Positions 26,034 to 35,280 of a stretch of 64,000 bases of DNA are shown piece after piece. Origin of the DNA: Treponema sp. GTDB lineage: Bacteria; Spirochaetota; Spirochaetia; Treponematales; Treponemataceae. The DNA lies in NCBI GenBank assembly GCA_017619795.1, contig JAFZRP010000104.1, forward strand, positions 62,001-126,000, given 5' to 3'. A program made the position numbers and the translations under genes. Position 1 is the stretch's first letter; each line of letters starts with the position of its first letter. The notes beneath the pieces are model-generated. The model did no database searches and was not told where the DNA came from. It saw nothing but the letters and a program-made list of their open reading frames with translations.

Positions 26034-26973
26034 TGAGCATCAGATAAACAGAACTGTAATTGGCGGAAGGACAAATACAACGCCGGGCTCACTAAACATC
26101 TCAGTAATATTGTTCAACAGCGGTGGAACACATTTTAAGATTAATAATCTTGAAAATCTTTTAGGCTGTAATTTCAACTCTGTAATCTGTATTGAAAGAA
26201 AAAACGATAATTTTTCTATAGAAGATGTTGCTAAAAAGTTTCCGAAGATTAAGTTCATTATTCCTAAGGAAGAAACAACTGACGGTGAAATGATAAATCT
26301 TGCAATGAGTGAGATTACGTCAGATTATGTGCTTGTTATAAGAGACAACCTTTATATACCGCAGGGAATGATTCTTCAAAATCTTGCACAAAAGCTTACC
26401 CAGGACGGCATTTACTGCATTGTTCCACGGCTTCTGGATAAAAACAAAAACGGACTTTCTACAAGATTTAATCCGTGTGCAGAAAAATCTCATTTTGTAA
26501 TTGATTCTTCGTTTGTTGTTACTGACGGTGTAAAAACCGTTTATCCGTTTGATTATATTGCACTTTATAATAGAAAAAAGTTTATCCAGCTTGGCGGCTT
26601 TGACTATACAATAAAATCTCCGTACTGGCAGAACCTTGATCTTTCTGTTCGCTCCTGGCTGTTCGGAGAAAAAACAAAGCTTACGACAATGCTTCAGTTT
26701 TCTTACCTGGACGAGGTTCCGGTTGAAGACAGAACAGTAAATATTGATTACCTGAGATATTATTTAAAAAACGAATTACCTAGGGTTAAGAATGACCGCG
26801 GCTATTTTAAGTTCAACTCATTCTTTAAGTTCTTTCATCAATCTTCCTGCGGTTATATAGAAGCAAGAAGACAGTATGTAAGCGCTAAAAACTGGGTAGA
26901 AGCTAATAAGTATAGATTTAAAATGGATTTGCAGGCTTTTATTCAAGGATGGACAGAGCAAAATGAAAACTAA
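26008..26973 (+). CDS. GT2-like glycosyltransferase-family protein
   Basis: A 321-residue protein. The core (about 25-215) has a GT-A-like order: SVILFNSGG, then a VCIE-like strand, MINLAMSEITSDYVLVIRDN (where a DxD-type motif would sit, but only a single Asp in RDN is present), and later YNRKKFIQLGGFD, which matches the acceptor-side GGFD signature of GT2 enzymes. The lack of a clear DxD makes activity uncertain. It overlaps the SPASM gene at its start and the fusion gene at its end (11 bases), so translation is coupled across the operon. Confidence 0.55.
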   Translation: MNTIPLTFDEHQINRTVIGGRTNTTPGSLNISVILFNSGGTHFKINNLENLLGCNFNSVICIERKNDNFSIEDVAKKFPKIKFIIPKEETTDGEMINLAMSEITSDYVLVIRDNLYIPQGMILQNLAQKLTQDGIYCIVPRLLDKNKNGLSTRFNPCAEKSHFVIDSSFVVTDGVKTVYPFDYIALYNRKKFIQLGGFDYTIKSPYWQNLDLSVRSWLFGEKTKLTTMLQFSYLDEVPVEDRTVNIDYLRYYLKNELPRVKNDRGYFKFNSFFKFFHQSSCGYIEARRQYVSAKNWVEANKYRFKMDLQAFIQGWTEQNEN

Positions 26974-29452
26974 GCGGACTGTTATTGTTCAGTGCAGATT
27001 ATCCTCAAACCGATTGCCGGAAAAAGCAATTAAACTGCTCGGCGGTAAGCCTGTGCTTGCCTGGGTTTTAGCGTCTATGCATAAAATTAAGGCAGACAGG
27101 TATTTTGTTGCAACTGACGAGGCTTCTTATCCTATATTAAAAAAAATCTGTGATGAAAATGACTTTGAATGCTTTGCCGGCGATTTGAATAATGTATTAA
27201 AGCGTTTCTGTGACCTTATTCAAAAAGTAAAGGGTGAAACAATAATCCGTGCGACTGCTGATAATCCATTTTTGTTTTACGAAGCAGTTGAAGCAAGCGT
27301 ACTTGAGTTTGAAGAGCGGAATAAAAAGAAGCTTACGTGTGATTATCTTACGTATACAGGCTTGCCTCACGGTTCAGGAGTTGAGATTTTTAACGGAAAA
27401 TCTCTTCTTCTTGCTGCAAGCCAGACAGAAGATCCGTATGATCAGGAGCATGTAGGACCAGCTTTATACAATCATAAAGATAAATTTAACTGCGAGTTTA
27501 TAAAGGCTCCGTCCCGTTTTTATCATCCGGAGCTTAGAACAACTATAGACACTTATTCCGATTACCTCAGAGCTGTTTCAATTGTAAATTATCTTTCTGA
27601 GAAAAATATAAAGGAGCCGTACAGCACAGAGCAGATTCTCGAAGCGTGTACATCTTCTTATGTTCAAAAGCCTGTTGTATTTGTACCTTCTGTAAAAAAA
27701 GGGCAGGGAACAGGACATCTTCATCGCTGCCTTAAAGCGGCAATTGATTCAAAAGGCTTTGTATACATTCCAAAGGCTTGTACTCTGGAAGGAGTGCCGG
27801 AATTAATAAACAGCTATTGTGAAGTTGGACTGAATGAGCTTCAGATTATAGACGAGCTTCCAGACGAAACTTTTAAGCCAGTAATTGTCACCGACACCTT
27901 TTCGCTTACTGAGGATGAAGCGAAGGCTTATTCAAATGCAAGAGCTTTAATTTCTATAGATGAAGGCTCTGAGTTTTCAAATTACAGCGATTATCTTCTG
28001 GATATAATTCCATCATATAAGCTTGAAAGAAAAGCAAATCTTTCTGATGCAGGCTTTATAGAAGTTCCTTCAAATGTGCGCAAGGAAAGAAAGCTGGAGT
28101 TCAAAAATATTTTAGTTTGCCTGGGCGGTGAAGATCCCGCTGGTTTAACAATTCCTGCTGCCAACAACCTTAGTAAAATCTATCCAAAATCTGAGATTAA
28201 AGCAGTGATTGCCGGTGATATTGAAAAAGTAACGTGCGGTAAGACTAAAATAGATAATATTGAGTTTACAGGACCAATTGAAAACCTTAAGGAAAAGCTT
28301 TACGAGTACGATTTAGTTGTTACTCATTACGGACTTACTGCTTTTGAAGCGGCTGCGGCTGGTTGTGCCGTTCTTTTGCTTGGAACTTCTAAGCTGCACG
28401 AAAAGCTTGCAGAAAAATATGATTTTGCTTTTGTTCCTCAGCATGAACTTACAGAAAAGAAAATGAGGGATTGTCTTCTTTCTGAAAATATTTTCCCTGT
28501 AAGCCCTGCAACTCAAGCACGAAACGAAGATGCACGTAAATCTCTTGGCGAATACATAAATAAAGTTGCAGCCGGAAACAGAATGTGTTGCCCGGTTTGC
28601 GGAACGGCTGAAGAAAATCAAAATCCTTTTGTAAACCCTGTAGTTTCAAGAAATGCATACAGAACTTACCGACGCTGCTCTGAATGCGGACTTGTTTATA
28701 TGTCCTTTACAATTGAACCTGAAAAAAAATATCAGAAAGCATACTTTTTTGAGGATTATAAAAAACAGTACGGCAAAACTTATAAGGAAGATTTTGACAA
28801 CATCAAAAAGGAATGCTCAAGAAGAATCGGGATAATTACAGAAATAAAACCGGAAGGAAACTCCCGTAATGTGCTTGATATTGGCTGTGCTTATGGTCCG
28901 TTCCTGGCCGCTGCCGGAGAAGGAAATATGAATCCTTTTGGAACAGATATTTCTGATGATGCAGTTGATTATGTAAAAAAAGAACTTCATTATCCTGCAA
29001 GCTGTACAGCGTTCCCGAATATAGATACAGTTTCTGAGTTTGGAGTTTCGCATTTTGATGTTGTTACAATGTGGTATGTAATTGAACACTTTAAGAATCT
29101 TGATACAGTTCTTAAAAAGGTTAATTCAATTATAAAGACAGGCGGAATCTTTGCGTTTTCAACTCCGTCTGCAGAAGGCGTTTCTGCAAAATATAATCTT
29201 GATAATTTTTATACAATCAGCCCGTCAGATCATTATTCTGTATGGGAGCCTTCAAGAGCACAGAAGATTTTGAGTAAATATGGATTTATTATAGAAAAAA
29301 TTGTTTCAACCGGTCACCATCCGGAACGATTTCCTTCAATCAAAAAATCAGAAGCAAAAAAAGGAAGTCTTAAATGGAAAATGGTAGATAAATACAGCAG
29401 GATGATGAATCTTGGCGATACCGTTGAGATTTATTGCAGGAAGGTTAGATAA
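26963..29452 (+). CDS. Three-part fusion: PseF/SpsF-like cytidylyltransferase, PseG-like, methyltransferase
   Basis: Residues 1-235 are a SpsF/NeuA/PseF-type nucleotidyltransferase (VIVQCRLSSNRLPEKA, RATADNPF, TYTGLPHGSGVEIF). Residues about 245-535 resemble PseG, a GT-B-fold UDP-sugar hydrolase, with the GTGHLHRCLKAA motif and THYGLTAFEAAAAG. Residues about 545-829 begin with a Cys4 zinc-ribbon-like segment (CCPVCG..RRCSECG) and continue as a class I methyltransferase (VLDIGCAYGPFLAA, FDVVTMWYVIEHF). In the pseudaminic-acid pathway PseG and PseF act in sequence, so fusing them fits activation of a nonulosonate-like sugar, with methylation added. It overlaps both neighbours by 1-11 bases. Confidence 0.8.
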   Translation: MKTKRTVIVQCRLSSNRLPEKAIKLLGGKPVLAWVLASMHKIKADRYFVATDEASYPILKKICDENDFECFAGDLNNVLKRFCDLIQKVKGETIIRATADNPFLFYEAVEASVLEFEERNKKKLTCDYLTYTGLPHGSGVEIFNGKSLLLAASQTEDPYDQEHVGPALYNHKDKFNCEFIKAPSRFYHPELRTTIDTYSDYLRAVSIVNYLSEKNIKEPYSTEQILEACTSSYVQKPVVFVPSVKKGQGTGHLHRCLKAAIDSKGFVYIPKACTLEGVPELINSYCEVGLNELQIIDELPDETFKPVIVTDTFSLTEDEAKAYSNARALISIDEGSEFSNYSDYLLDIIPSYKLERKANLSDAGFIEVPSNVRKERKLEFKNILVCLGGEDPAGLTIPAANNLSKIYPKSEIKAVIAGDIEKVTCGKTKIDNIEFTGPIENLKEKLYEYDLVVTHYGLTAFEAAAAGCAVLLLGTSKLHEKLAEKYDFAFVPQHELTEKKMRDCLLSENIFPVSPATQARNEDARKSLGEYINKVAAGNRMCCPVCGTAEENQNPFVNPVVSRNAYRTYRRCSECGLVYMSFTIEPEKKYQKAYFFEDYKKQYGKTYKEDFDNIKKECSRRIGIITEIKPEGNSRNVLDIGCAYGPFLAAAGEGNMNPFGTDISDDAVDYVKKELHYPASCTAFPNIDTVSEFGVSHFDVVTMWYVIEHFKNLDTVLKKVNSIIKTGGIFAFSTPSAEGVSAKYNLDNFYTISPSDHYSVWEPSRAQKILSKYGFIIEKIVSTGHHPERFPSIKKSEAKKGSLKWKMVDKYSRMMNLGDTVEIYCRKVR

Positions 29453-31125
29453 TGAATGACAGCAGAAAAATAAATTGCCTTATACTCGGTGCCGGCCTGA
29501 TGCAAAAGCCTGCAATCCTTGCTTCAAAGGAGCTTGGCTATAATACTGTTGTAATTGATGCAGATGCTAAGGCAGTTTGTGTGCCACTTGCAGATAAGTT
29601 TTATCAGATTGATTTAAAAGCTAAAGAGCAGATTCTTGAACTTGCAGAAAAGCTTCAGAAAGAAGGCGGATTAAAAGCAGTTTTTACTGCCGGTACAGAT
29701 TTTTCTGCTTCTGTTTCGTATGTGTGCGAAAAACTTGGATTACATGCCCACAGCCATGAGGCGGCTTTGAATGCAAGCATAAAAACAAGAATGAGACAGT
29801 GCTTTGCAGATAAGGGCGTTCCGTCTCCAGCTTTTATGAAAATTACAGAAAAAGAACTTGTCGATAAATCCAGTTCTGAAGCTTTGTTAAAGCAGATTCT
29901 TGGAAAAATGGCTTTCCCTGTAGTTGTTAAACCTGTAGATAATATGGGTGCACGCGGCTGTAGAATGGTACGAAGTGAAGCAGAGTTTATTACCTCGGCA
30001 GAAGCGGCTGTAAAGGCTTCCCGTTCAGGCTGTGCAATCGTTGAAGAGTATATGGATGGGCCTGAGTATTCAATCGATGCGCTTGTTTATAACGGCACAA
30101 TGACAATTACAGGTTTTGCAGAGCGGCACATTTATTATCCACCTTATTTTATAGAAATGGGCCACACAATGCCCGCAGTGCTCGATAAAAAAATCCACGA
30201 CGAGCTTATCTCAGCTTTTGCCGAAGGTACAAAAGCTCTCGGGCTCACCTGTGGCGCGGCAAAAGCAGACATTAAGTACACAAAAAACGGACCTATGATT
30301 GGTGAAATTGCCGGTAGACTTTCCGGTGGTTATATGTCGGGCTGGACATATCCTTATGCTTCAGATTTGAACCTTACAAAACAGGGACTTCTTATTGCAA
30401 GTGGTGAAAAACCAGAAGAGCTTGTTTCTAAAAGAACACCTGTCGATTATATAAAAACTGCTGGTTATATTCCGTCAGAAAAACCTTATGAGCTTTTTGA
30501 GTACACGTGTGCTCGAACAAGTGCAGAACGCGCCTGGATTTCAATTCCGGGTACCGTACAATACATAGAAAACATTCAGGAATATACAGATAAAGCTGTT
30601 TTTGATGTACTTCCACGTGCAACAGTTGGTCTTGGAAGCGAAGTAGATTTTCCGAGAAACAATGTTCAGAAATGTGGAAACATAATCTGCGTAAGCCATA
30701 ACAGAGAAATTGCAATAAAAGCTGCAGAGGATGCGGTATCAAATATCTTTATAACCTTAAAGCCGAACGATGAAAAAACAGAAAGGTTCCTTAGCGGAGC
30801 TTCGACCGAGGATGAAGATAAGTTTCCGCCATCTGCTTTTTGTGAGCCGGAGGAGCTTGCTGCTTTTTCTAAGCTGACAGAAGCGGAAGCTGGAGGAGTA
30901 ATTCCAAAGGATATGAGTGTGGCAGCCTGTATTCCTGCTGTTCTTAAAACCGAAAACTGGAGCAAAAGGGTAGACTGGAACTACAATACAATTTTGCAGA
31001 CAGCTCAAAAGTTCGATATTTTAAGGAAAAAACATCCTGAACTGAATGCAAAAGCTTTCTGGAGGGCATTATTACGAGGCGGACTTCAGGCAGCAGTTTA
31101 TTATTCAGACAAAGAGGCATTATGA
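29452..31125 (+). CDS. ATP-grasp enzyme with C-terminal extension
   Basis: The pre-ATP-grasp domain (LGAGLMQKPAILASKELG, about 10-100) and ATP-grasp core (about 105-320) resemble carbamoyl-phosphate/biotin-carboxylase-type and PurK/PurT-like ligases: VVKPVDNMGARG for ATP binding, IVEEYMDGPEYSIDALV, and GEIAGRLSGGY for metal ligands. It should ligate a carboxylate to an amine, perhaps an amino acid to a sugar. The C-terminal 200 residues are less clear. Its ATG shares one base with the previous stop (TAATG), and its stop overlaps the amidase start by four bases. Confidence 0.75.
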   Translation: MNDSRKINCLILGAGLMQKPAILASKELGYNTVVIDADAKAVCVPLADKFYQIDLKAKEQILELAEKLQKEGGLKAVFTAGTDFSASVSYVCEKLGLHAHSHEAALNASIKTRMRQCFADKGVPSPAFMKITEKELVDKSSSEALLKQILGKMAFPVVVKPVDNMGARGCRMVRSEAEFITSAEAAVKASRSGCAIVEEYMDGPEYSIDALVYNGTMTITGFAERHIYYPPYFIEMGHTMPAVLDKKIHDELISAFAEGTKALGLTCGAAKADIKYTKNGPMIGEIAGRLSGGYMSGWTYPYASDLNLTKQGLLIASGEKPEELVSKRTPVDYIKTAGYIPSEKPYELFEYTCARTSAERAWISIPGTVQYIENIQEYTDKAVFDVLPRATVGLGSEVDFPRNNVQKCGNIICVSHNREIAIKAAEDAVSNIFITLKPNDEKTERFLSGASTEDEDKFPPSAFCEPEELAAFSKLTEAEAGGVIPKDMSVAACIPAVLKTENWSKRVDWNYNTILQTAQKFDILRKKHPELNAKAFWRALLRGGLQAAVYYSDKEAL

Positions 31126-32156
31126 AAAAATATTTAGCGTTGATTTTTAATCTTTTTATTATATCTGCGGTGTTTGCCGGAAACGACGTTCCTCTATTAA
31201 AGTCGGCAAAGGAAATGGGAATTACTGTTTTCTGGGATTCGCTTTCTGAGTCTGGCCTGCTTGAAAAAAATGGTCACCAGATGACGTTCAGGAAAAACGA
31301 CGGCATTATCCTGCTTGATAATCTTCGTGTGATGATGACAGACCCGCCTGTAATAAAAAACAACGAGCTTTTTGTTACCGAGCGTTTTATTGAAGATGCA
31401 AATGCGTTTTTTACAACAGAGGATGATGATGAAGATCTGTTTAAAGTAGGCGCAATTCTTATAGATGCGGGCCACGGCGGTAAAGATCCGGGAGCCTTAA
31501 AAACTTATGATATCGGTGGAAAAAAGGTTACGGTACAGGAAAAGGATATAAACCTTAAGGTTGCAAAAATGCTTTATGAAAGGCTTAAAACAGCTTATCC
31601 TGAAAAGCAGATAATTCTTACACGTAGTACAGATGTATTCCTTTCGCTTAGTGAACGAACAGATATTGCAAATAATGTAAAGGTTGCTGAAAATGATGCA
31701 ATTCTTTTTATTTCGATTCACGTAAACTCCTCTTTGAATAAATCTTCATCGGGGTATGAGGTCTGGTATCTTTCTCCTGGCTATAGAAGAACTGTTCTTG
31801 ATAAGACAGCAGTTGAGGATGATAAATCGCTGTTCCCGATTCTGAACTCACTTATGGAGGAAGAATATACAACAGAAAGCATTATGATTGCACGGTTCAT
31901 TATGGATGGACTTCAGGCGCAGATTGGAAATGAATCTAAACCGCGAGGAATAAAGGCTGAGGAATGGTTTGTCGTAAAGAATGCAAATATGCCGAGTGTA
32001 CTTATTGAGCTTGGCTTTATTTCAAACCAGGAAGAGGCAATGCTTTTGAATAATGATACGTACTTGAAAAAAGCTACCCTTGGAATATATAATGGCATCA
32101 GCGCATTCATAACTCATTTTGAGCGTTCAAAAGGATTTACATCTGCAAATGAATAA
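31122..32156 (+). CDS. N-acetylmuramoyl-L-alanine amidase (Amidase_3)
   Basis: A signal peptide (1-20) leads to a small N-terminal domain (about 25-105, resembling a copper-amine-oxidase-N-like stalk) and an Amidase_3 zinc amidase (about 110-335). Zinc ligands: His in DAGHGGKDPGA (about 117), Glu in VQEKDINLK (about 141), His in ISIHVNSS (about 200); the catalytic Glu is in VLIELGFISN (about 295). It cuts the glycan-peptide bond of peptidoglycan in the periplasm, either for cell separation or for flagellar passage. It is co-transcribed with the glycan operon and with the GerMN gene. Confidence 0.9.
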   Translation: MKKYLALIFNLFIISAVFAGNDVPLLKSAKEMGITVFWDSLSESGLLEKNGHQMTFRKNDGIILLDNLRVMMTDPPVIKNNELFVTERFIEDANAFFTTEDDDEDLFKVGAILIDAGHGGKDPGALKTYDIGGKKVTVQEKDINLKVAKMLYERLKTAYPEKQIILTRSTDVFLSLSERTDIANNVKVAENDAILFISIHVNSSLNKSSSGYEVWYLSPGYRRTVLDKTAVEDDKSLFPILNSLMEEEYTTESIMIARFIMDGLQAQIGNESKPRGIKAEEWFVVKNANMPSVLIELGFISNQEEAMLLNNDTYLKKATLGIYNGISAFITHFERSKGFTSANE

Positions 32157-32637
32157 ACAAAATCTGAAAAGAAATATTATTATAATCTCAACAATCTGTG
32201 TACTTCTTTTATCTCTTGTTTTGTCTTTAATTCTTTATTTTCAAAAGGATTACGGAAAGAGAAAAACGTTCATTTTCCCGTCAGTTGATGAAGGAAAGTA
32301 CATTATAGAAACAAGATATCTGTCAGAAAATCCTGAAAAAACTGCAATAAGCTATTATGTAGATGAGCTGCTTCTGGGCTCTGGAACAGAAAGGACAAAG
32401 CTTCTTTTTACATCTGGTACAACAAGTCTTTCCTGCTTTGAACGATCTGGAATCCTGTATCTTAATCTTTCAGATACACTCTTAAAGATGGGAGATAATG
32501 TTGTCGAAATTGAAGAAGGAGTAAATCTTCTTGCAAAAAATGTGTTTCAGAATTTCAGCGAAATAAATGAGATAGATATATTTATAGGCAATAAATTTGC
32601 GTATAAAAAACAAAAATTGAAAAAGTCTAACGAATAA
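32149..32637 (+). CDS. GerMN-domain membrane protein
   Basis: A 162-residue protein: one N-terminal membrane helix (about 8-32), then a GerMN-type domain (about 45-150) with the pattern ISYYVDELLLG, GILYLNLSDTLL and VFQNFSEINEIDIFIG. GerMN domains often occur in peptidoglycan-associated proteins next to amidases. The start is placed at ATG 32149 inside the amidase stop region (8-base overlap), since the ten residues available upstream are out of family pattern. This is the last gene before the flaA promoter. Confidence 0.75.
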   Translation: MNKQNLKRNIIIISTICVLLLSLVLSLILYFQKDYGKRKTFIFPSVDEGKYIIETRYLSENPEKTAISYYVDELLLGSGTERTKLLFTSGTTSLSCFERSGILYLNLSDTLLKMGDNVVEIEEGVNLLAKNVFQNFSEINEIDIFIGNKFAYKKQKLKKSNE

Positions 32638-32642
32638 AATCG

Positions 32643-32671
32643 TTGACAAAATATAGTAGTTATTGGATAAT
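32643..32671 (+). promoter_or_regulatory. flaA promoter (sigma-70)
   Basis: TTGACA (32643-32648), a 17-base spacer and GATAAT (32666-32671), then a 47-base leader with AAAAGGAG. It is a strong housekeeping promoter, as expected for an abundant sheath protein. Confidence 0.85.
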
Positions 32672-32724
32672 AGTTTTTATACAAGGCTACATCGAATTCG
32701 TATATATAAAAAAGGAGCTTCAAG

Positions 32725-33858
32725 ATGAAGAAGACTTTCGGTTTATTCGCAACTGCTATGTTGCTGCTTGGTGGCGTTGCTTTTGCAGAGCAGGCTACGC
32801 TTATTGATTTTTCACTGTTGGATGCTGATTGTGTTTATGACGAAAAAGCTGACAAAAACACACAGAACTCACGAACTGTAATGGATTATTCAGTTAGTGC
32901 TGGAGCAACCTATACTGAACAGCAGAAAGAACTTATGAAAACTTCTCTTGTTCTTCCAGAATGGGAAGTTGTTCTTAATTCTTCAGCAAAGTCAGTAATT
33001 GCATTGGCAGACTCAAAGGTAGTTGCAGCACCTGTTAAAGATACAGCTGATGTTCCTTTTGCAGGTAAAAATGTTATGGGTGTTAGAGTAGTATTCCCAC
33101 AGTGGGCTTCTAACGCAAATGCAAGAATCGTTCCTCCATTCGATATTCCAGCTTACGAGCCATGTGCTGCTGCTGATGAGAATGGTAATCGTCAGGCAGA
33201 AGATAAGGATGAAGACAAGTCAGCATACAATACAGCTGATAACCCATCTTTCGAAGGCTATCTGTTTGAAGGTGGATACGGTGTTGTAAAGAATGTTGGT
33301 ACAATTAAATCTATCCAGGTTGCTACAATGGGTATGAACTTCCCACACGGACTTTATGTTCGCCTTGCAGACAACGATGGAGTTGAAAGAAGATACTTTA
33401 TGGGTTACCTCGGATTCGATGGATGGAAAGAGCTTAAGTGGAACAACCCACAGTACATTTCTGAAATCCGCAACAGAGAAATCCGTGTATATCCAATCTA
33501 TCCTCGCGGAATGCCATATGTTAAATTCACAGGCTTTGAAATCACACGTGATGCAGCTCACATTGGTGGCGACTTCATCGGTTACTTCAAAGATGTAAAG
33601 ATTATTTATGACAAGGCTATTCTTGTAAGCGACCGCGACATTGCTGATGAGGACCTCTGGGGAATCATTGGTAAGAAGGAAGATGAAAGACAGGCTTTCG
33701 AAATGTCTAAGTTTGGTACAAAGCAGGTTAACCGCTATCTCGAAAGAGCTAAGCAGAACACAGAAGAAGGCTTCACAACAAGCTTGAATGAAGACGGTTC
33801 TTCTAACGCACAGAGCACAAGAAGTTCTGGAGCTTCAGTATCAGACGATGCTAAATAA
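32725..33858 (+). CDS. flaA: Flagellar filament outer-layer (sheath) protein FlaA
   Basis: FlaA coats the FlaB core of the periplasmic flagellar filament in spirochaetes. The signal peptide ends at AFAEQ (about residue 21). Conserved FlaA segments are visible: RVVFPQWASNANARIVPPF, GVVKNVGTIKSIQVATMGMNFPHGLYV, GYLGFDGWKELKWNNPQYI and IKEFIGYFKDVKIIYDKA-like (here GGDFIGYFKDVKIIYDKA). The last 60 residues are Ser/Asn/Thr rich and variable. It has its own strong promoter and terminator. The glycan-type operon sits directly upstream. Confidence 0.95.
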   Translation: MKKTFGLFATAMLLLGGVAFAEQATLIDFSLLDADCVYDEKADKNTQNSRTVMDYSVSAGATYTEQQKELMKTSLVLPEWEVVLNSSAKSVIALADSKVVAAPVKDTADVPFAGKNVMGVRVVFPQWASNANARIVPPFDIPAYEPCAAADENGNRQAEDKDEDKSAYNTADNPSFEGYLFEGGYGVVKNVGTIKSIQVATMGMNFPHGLYVRLADNDGVERRYFMGYLGFDGWKELKWNNPQYISEIRNREIRVYPIYPRGMPYVKFTGFEITRDAAHIGGDFIGYFKDVKIIYDKAILVSDRDIADEDLWGIIGKKEDERQAFEMSKFGTKQVNRYLERAKQNTEEGFTTSLNEDGSSNAQSTRSSGASVSDDAK

Positions 33859-33884
33859 TAACTGATAAATAAATAATCAGTAAG

Positions 33885-33928
33885 AAAGGCACTTTAAAAT
33901 CAGAAAGGTTTTAAAGTGCTTTTTTTTT
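33885..33928 (+). terminator. Rho-independent terminator of flaA
   Basis: GGCACTTTAAAA and TTTTAAAGTGC arms (with flanking A and T runs) about 30 bases after the flaA stop, followed by a run of Ts. Confidence 0.9.
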
Positions 33929-33942
33929 AACGAAAACCGTTT

Positions 33943-33954
33943 TATACTTATAGT
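33943..33954 (+). promoter_or_regulatory. -10 box of the RelA-TPR gene, leaderless geometry
   Basis: TATACT (33943-33948) lies exactly 6 bases before the ATG at 33955, and no Shine-Dalgarno is present. The -35 region falls in the T run of the flaA terminator and is poor. Confidence 0.45.
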
Positions 33955-35208
33955 ATGAGCGATACTAACATTATCATTTCTAAAGAAAAGACAAAGCAGA
34001 TTTATGAATCTTATTCGGATTACTTTGCCGAAATAATGAATAATATAATCAAAGTCCTACAGGAAAAAGTAAAGCTGATGTCTCAGCCGACCTACAAGTG
34101 CAGGGTAAAAAGCTTTAACAGCTACTATAAAAAAATCCTTAGAGTTAAACCAAAAATTGATGAAGAACAGAAATCTCTTATATGCCTTACCGATATGCTC
34201 GGTATAAGAATGATTTGTGCATTTCTGGAAGATATCAATCTTGGTCTTGAACAGATTAAGAAAATATTTGTTATAAAGGAAGTTGAAGTAAAGGGCGCAG
34301 AAAAGAAGTTCAGTGAATTTGGATATGAATCTATTCATGTACTTATAAAAATCCCGGAGGACTGCAAGCCGCCGATGGAAGGTAAGTACGAAGGACTTAG
34401 TCCTTTACCGGAGGATATTGTCTGTGAGATTCAGATTAGAACAATTTTACAGGATGCCTGGGCAGAAGTAGAGCACGAGCTTATATATAAAACTGAGTTT
34501 AATCCTTTCGATATCCCTCTTAGACGAAAGCTTGCTTCTCTTAATGCTTCGCTTACACTTGCAGATATTACGTTCCAGGAAATCAGGGATTATCAGAAAA
34601 AACTACAGAAAGAAATTGAAGACAGACGAAAATCCTTTTACTCAATGGCAGATAATCTCCTTAACGAAAAGGTTGAAAAGAATATAAGCGGAAATATCAA
34701 CAGAGTAACTCCGTTTATTCAGGGAACGATTGATGATCTTCTTTTGCACGCTATTCATGCTCATAACGAAGGAAACCTGCAGGAAGCTATAGACACTTAT
34801 TCTAAAATCCTGGAAGCTGTTCCTGAGTCGGATAAAAACGTAATTGCAGTAATAAGCAAGCATAGGGGAATGGCTTATTTTTCTATGAATAAGTTTGAAG
34901 AAGCCCTCGGTGATTTTGATAACAGTTTAAAGTATGATCCTAATGCTTACAGAACGTATTATTACAGGGGAATTGTTTTTTCAATTCAAAAGAATTACGA
35001 AAAGGCAATCGAAAGCTTTACAAAATCACTTGAAATAAACGAATATCAGGCACATACACATTTCCGCAGGGCAATGGCATATTTTGAAATAAAGGAATAT
35101 GAAAAGTCTATGAGTGACTTGAATACAGCCTTGAACCTTGGAATGGATCCGGACGAATGCCAGTCTTTAAGAGAAAAACTGGTTAAAAAGTTTGGATTAA
35201 ATATGTAA
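33955..35208 (+). CDS. (p)ppGpp synthetase-domain protein fused to TPRs
   Basis: A RelA/SpoT-type nucleotidyltransferase domain (about residues 35-200) with YKCRVKSFNSYYKKI, LTDMLGIRMIC, FGYESIHVLI and CEIQIRTILQDAWAEVEHELIYK, all typical of small alarmone synthetases. No HD hydrolase, TGS or ACT domain is present. A linker coiled coil (about 200-250) and four TPRs (about 255-410) follow. It should make (p)ppGpp or a related alarmone, or be a toxic relative; the TPRs suggest regulation by a partner. An in-frame TAA upstream fixes the start at 33955. Monocistronic. Confidence 0.85.
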   Translation: MSDTNIIISKEKTKQIYESYSDYFAEIMNNIIKVLQEKVKLMSQPTYKCRVKSFNSYYKKILRVKPKIDEEQKSLICLTDMLGIRMICAFLEDINLGLEQIKKIFVIKEVEVKGAEKKFSEFGYESIHVLIKIPEDCKPPMEGKYEGLSPLPEDIVCEIQIRTILQDAWAEVEHELIYKTEFNPFDIPLRRKLASLNASLTLADITFQEIRDYQKKLQKEIEDRRKSFYSMADNLLNEKVEKNISGNINRVTPFIQGTIDDLLLHAIHAHNEGNLQEAIDTYSKILEAVPESDKNVIAVISKHRGMAYFSMNKFEEALGDFDNSLKYDPNAYRTYYYRGIVFSIQKNYEKAIESFTKSLEINEYQAHTHFRRAMAYFEIKEYEKSMSDLNTALNLGMDPDECQSLREKLVKKFGLNM

Positions 35209-35225
35209 AAAACACCCCCGATGTA

Positions 35226-35254
35226 TTGACGAAAGAGCGTTTAGCTGATATATT
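35226..35254 (+). promoter_or_regulatory. tRNA-Glu promoter
   Basis: TTGACG (35226-35231), a 17-base spacer and TATATT (35249-35254), 26 bases before the tRNA. Confidence 0.8.
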
Positions 35255-35280
35255 ATCTAAGTCAGTTCGATACTGATCAC

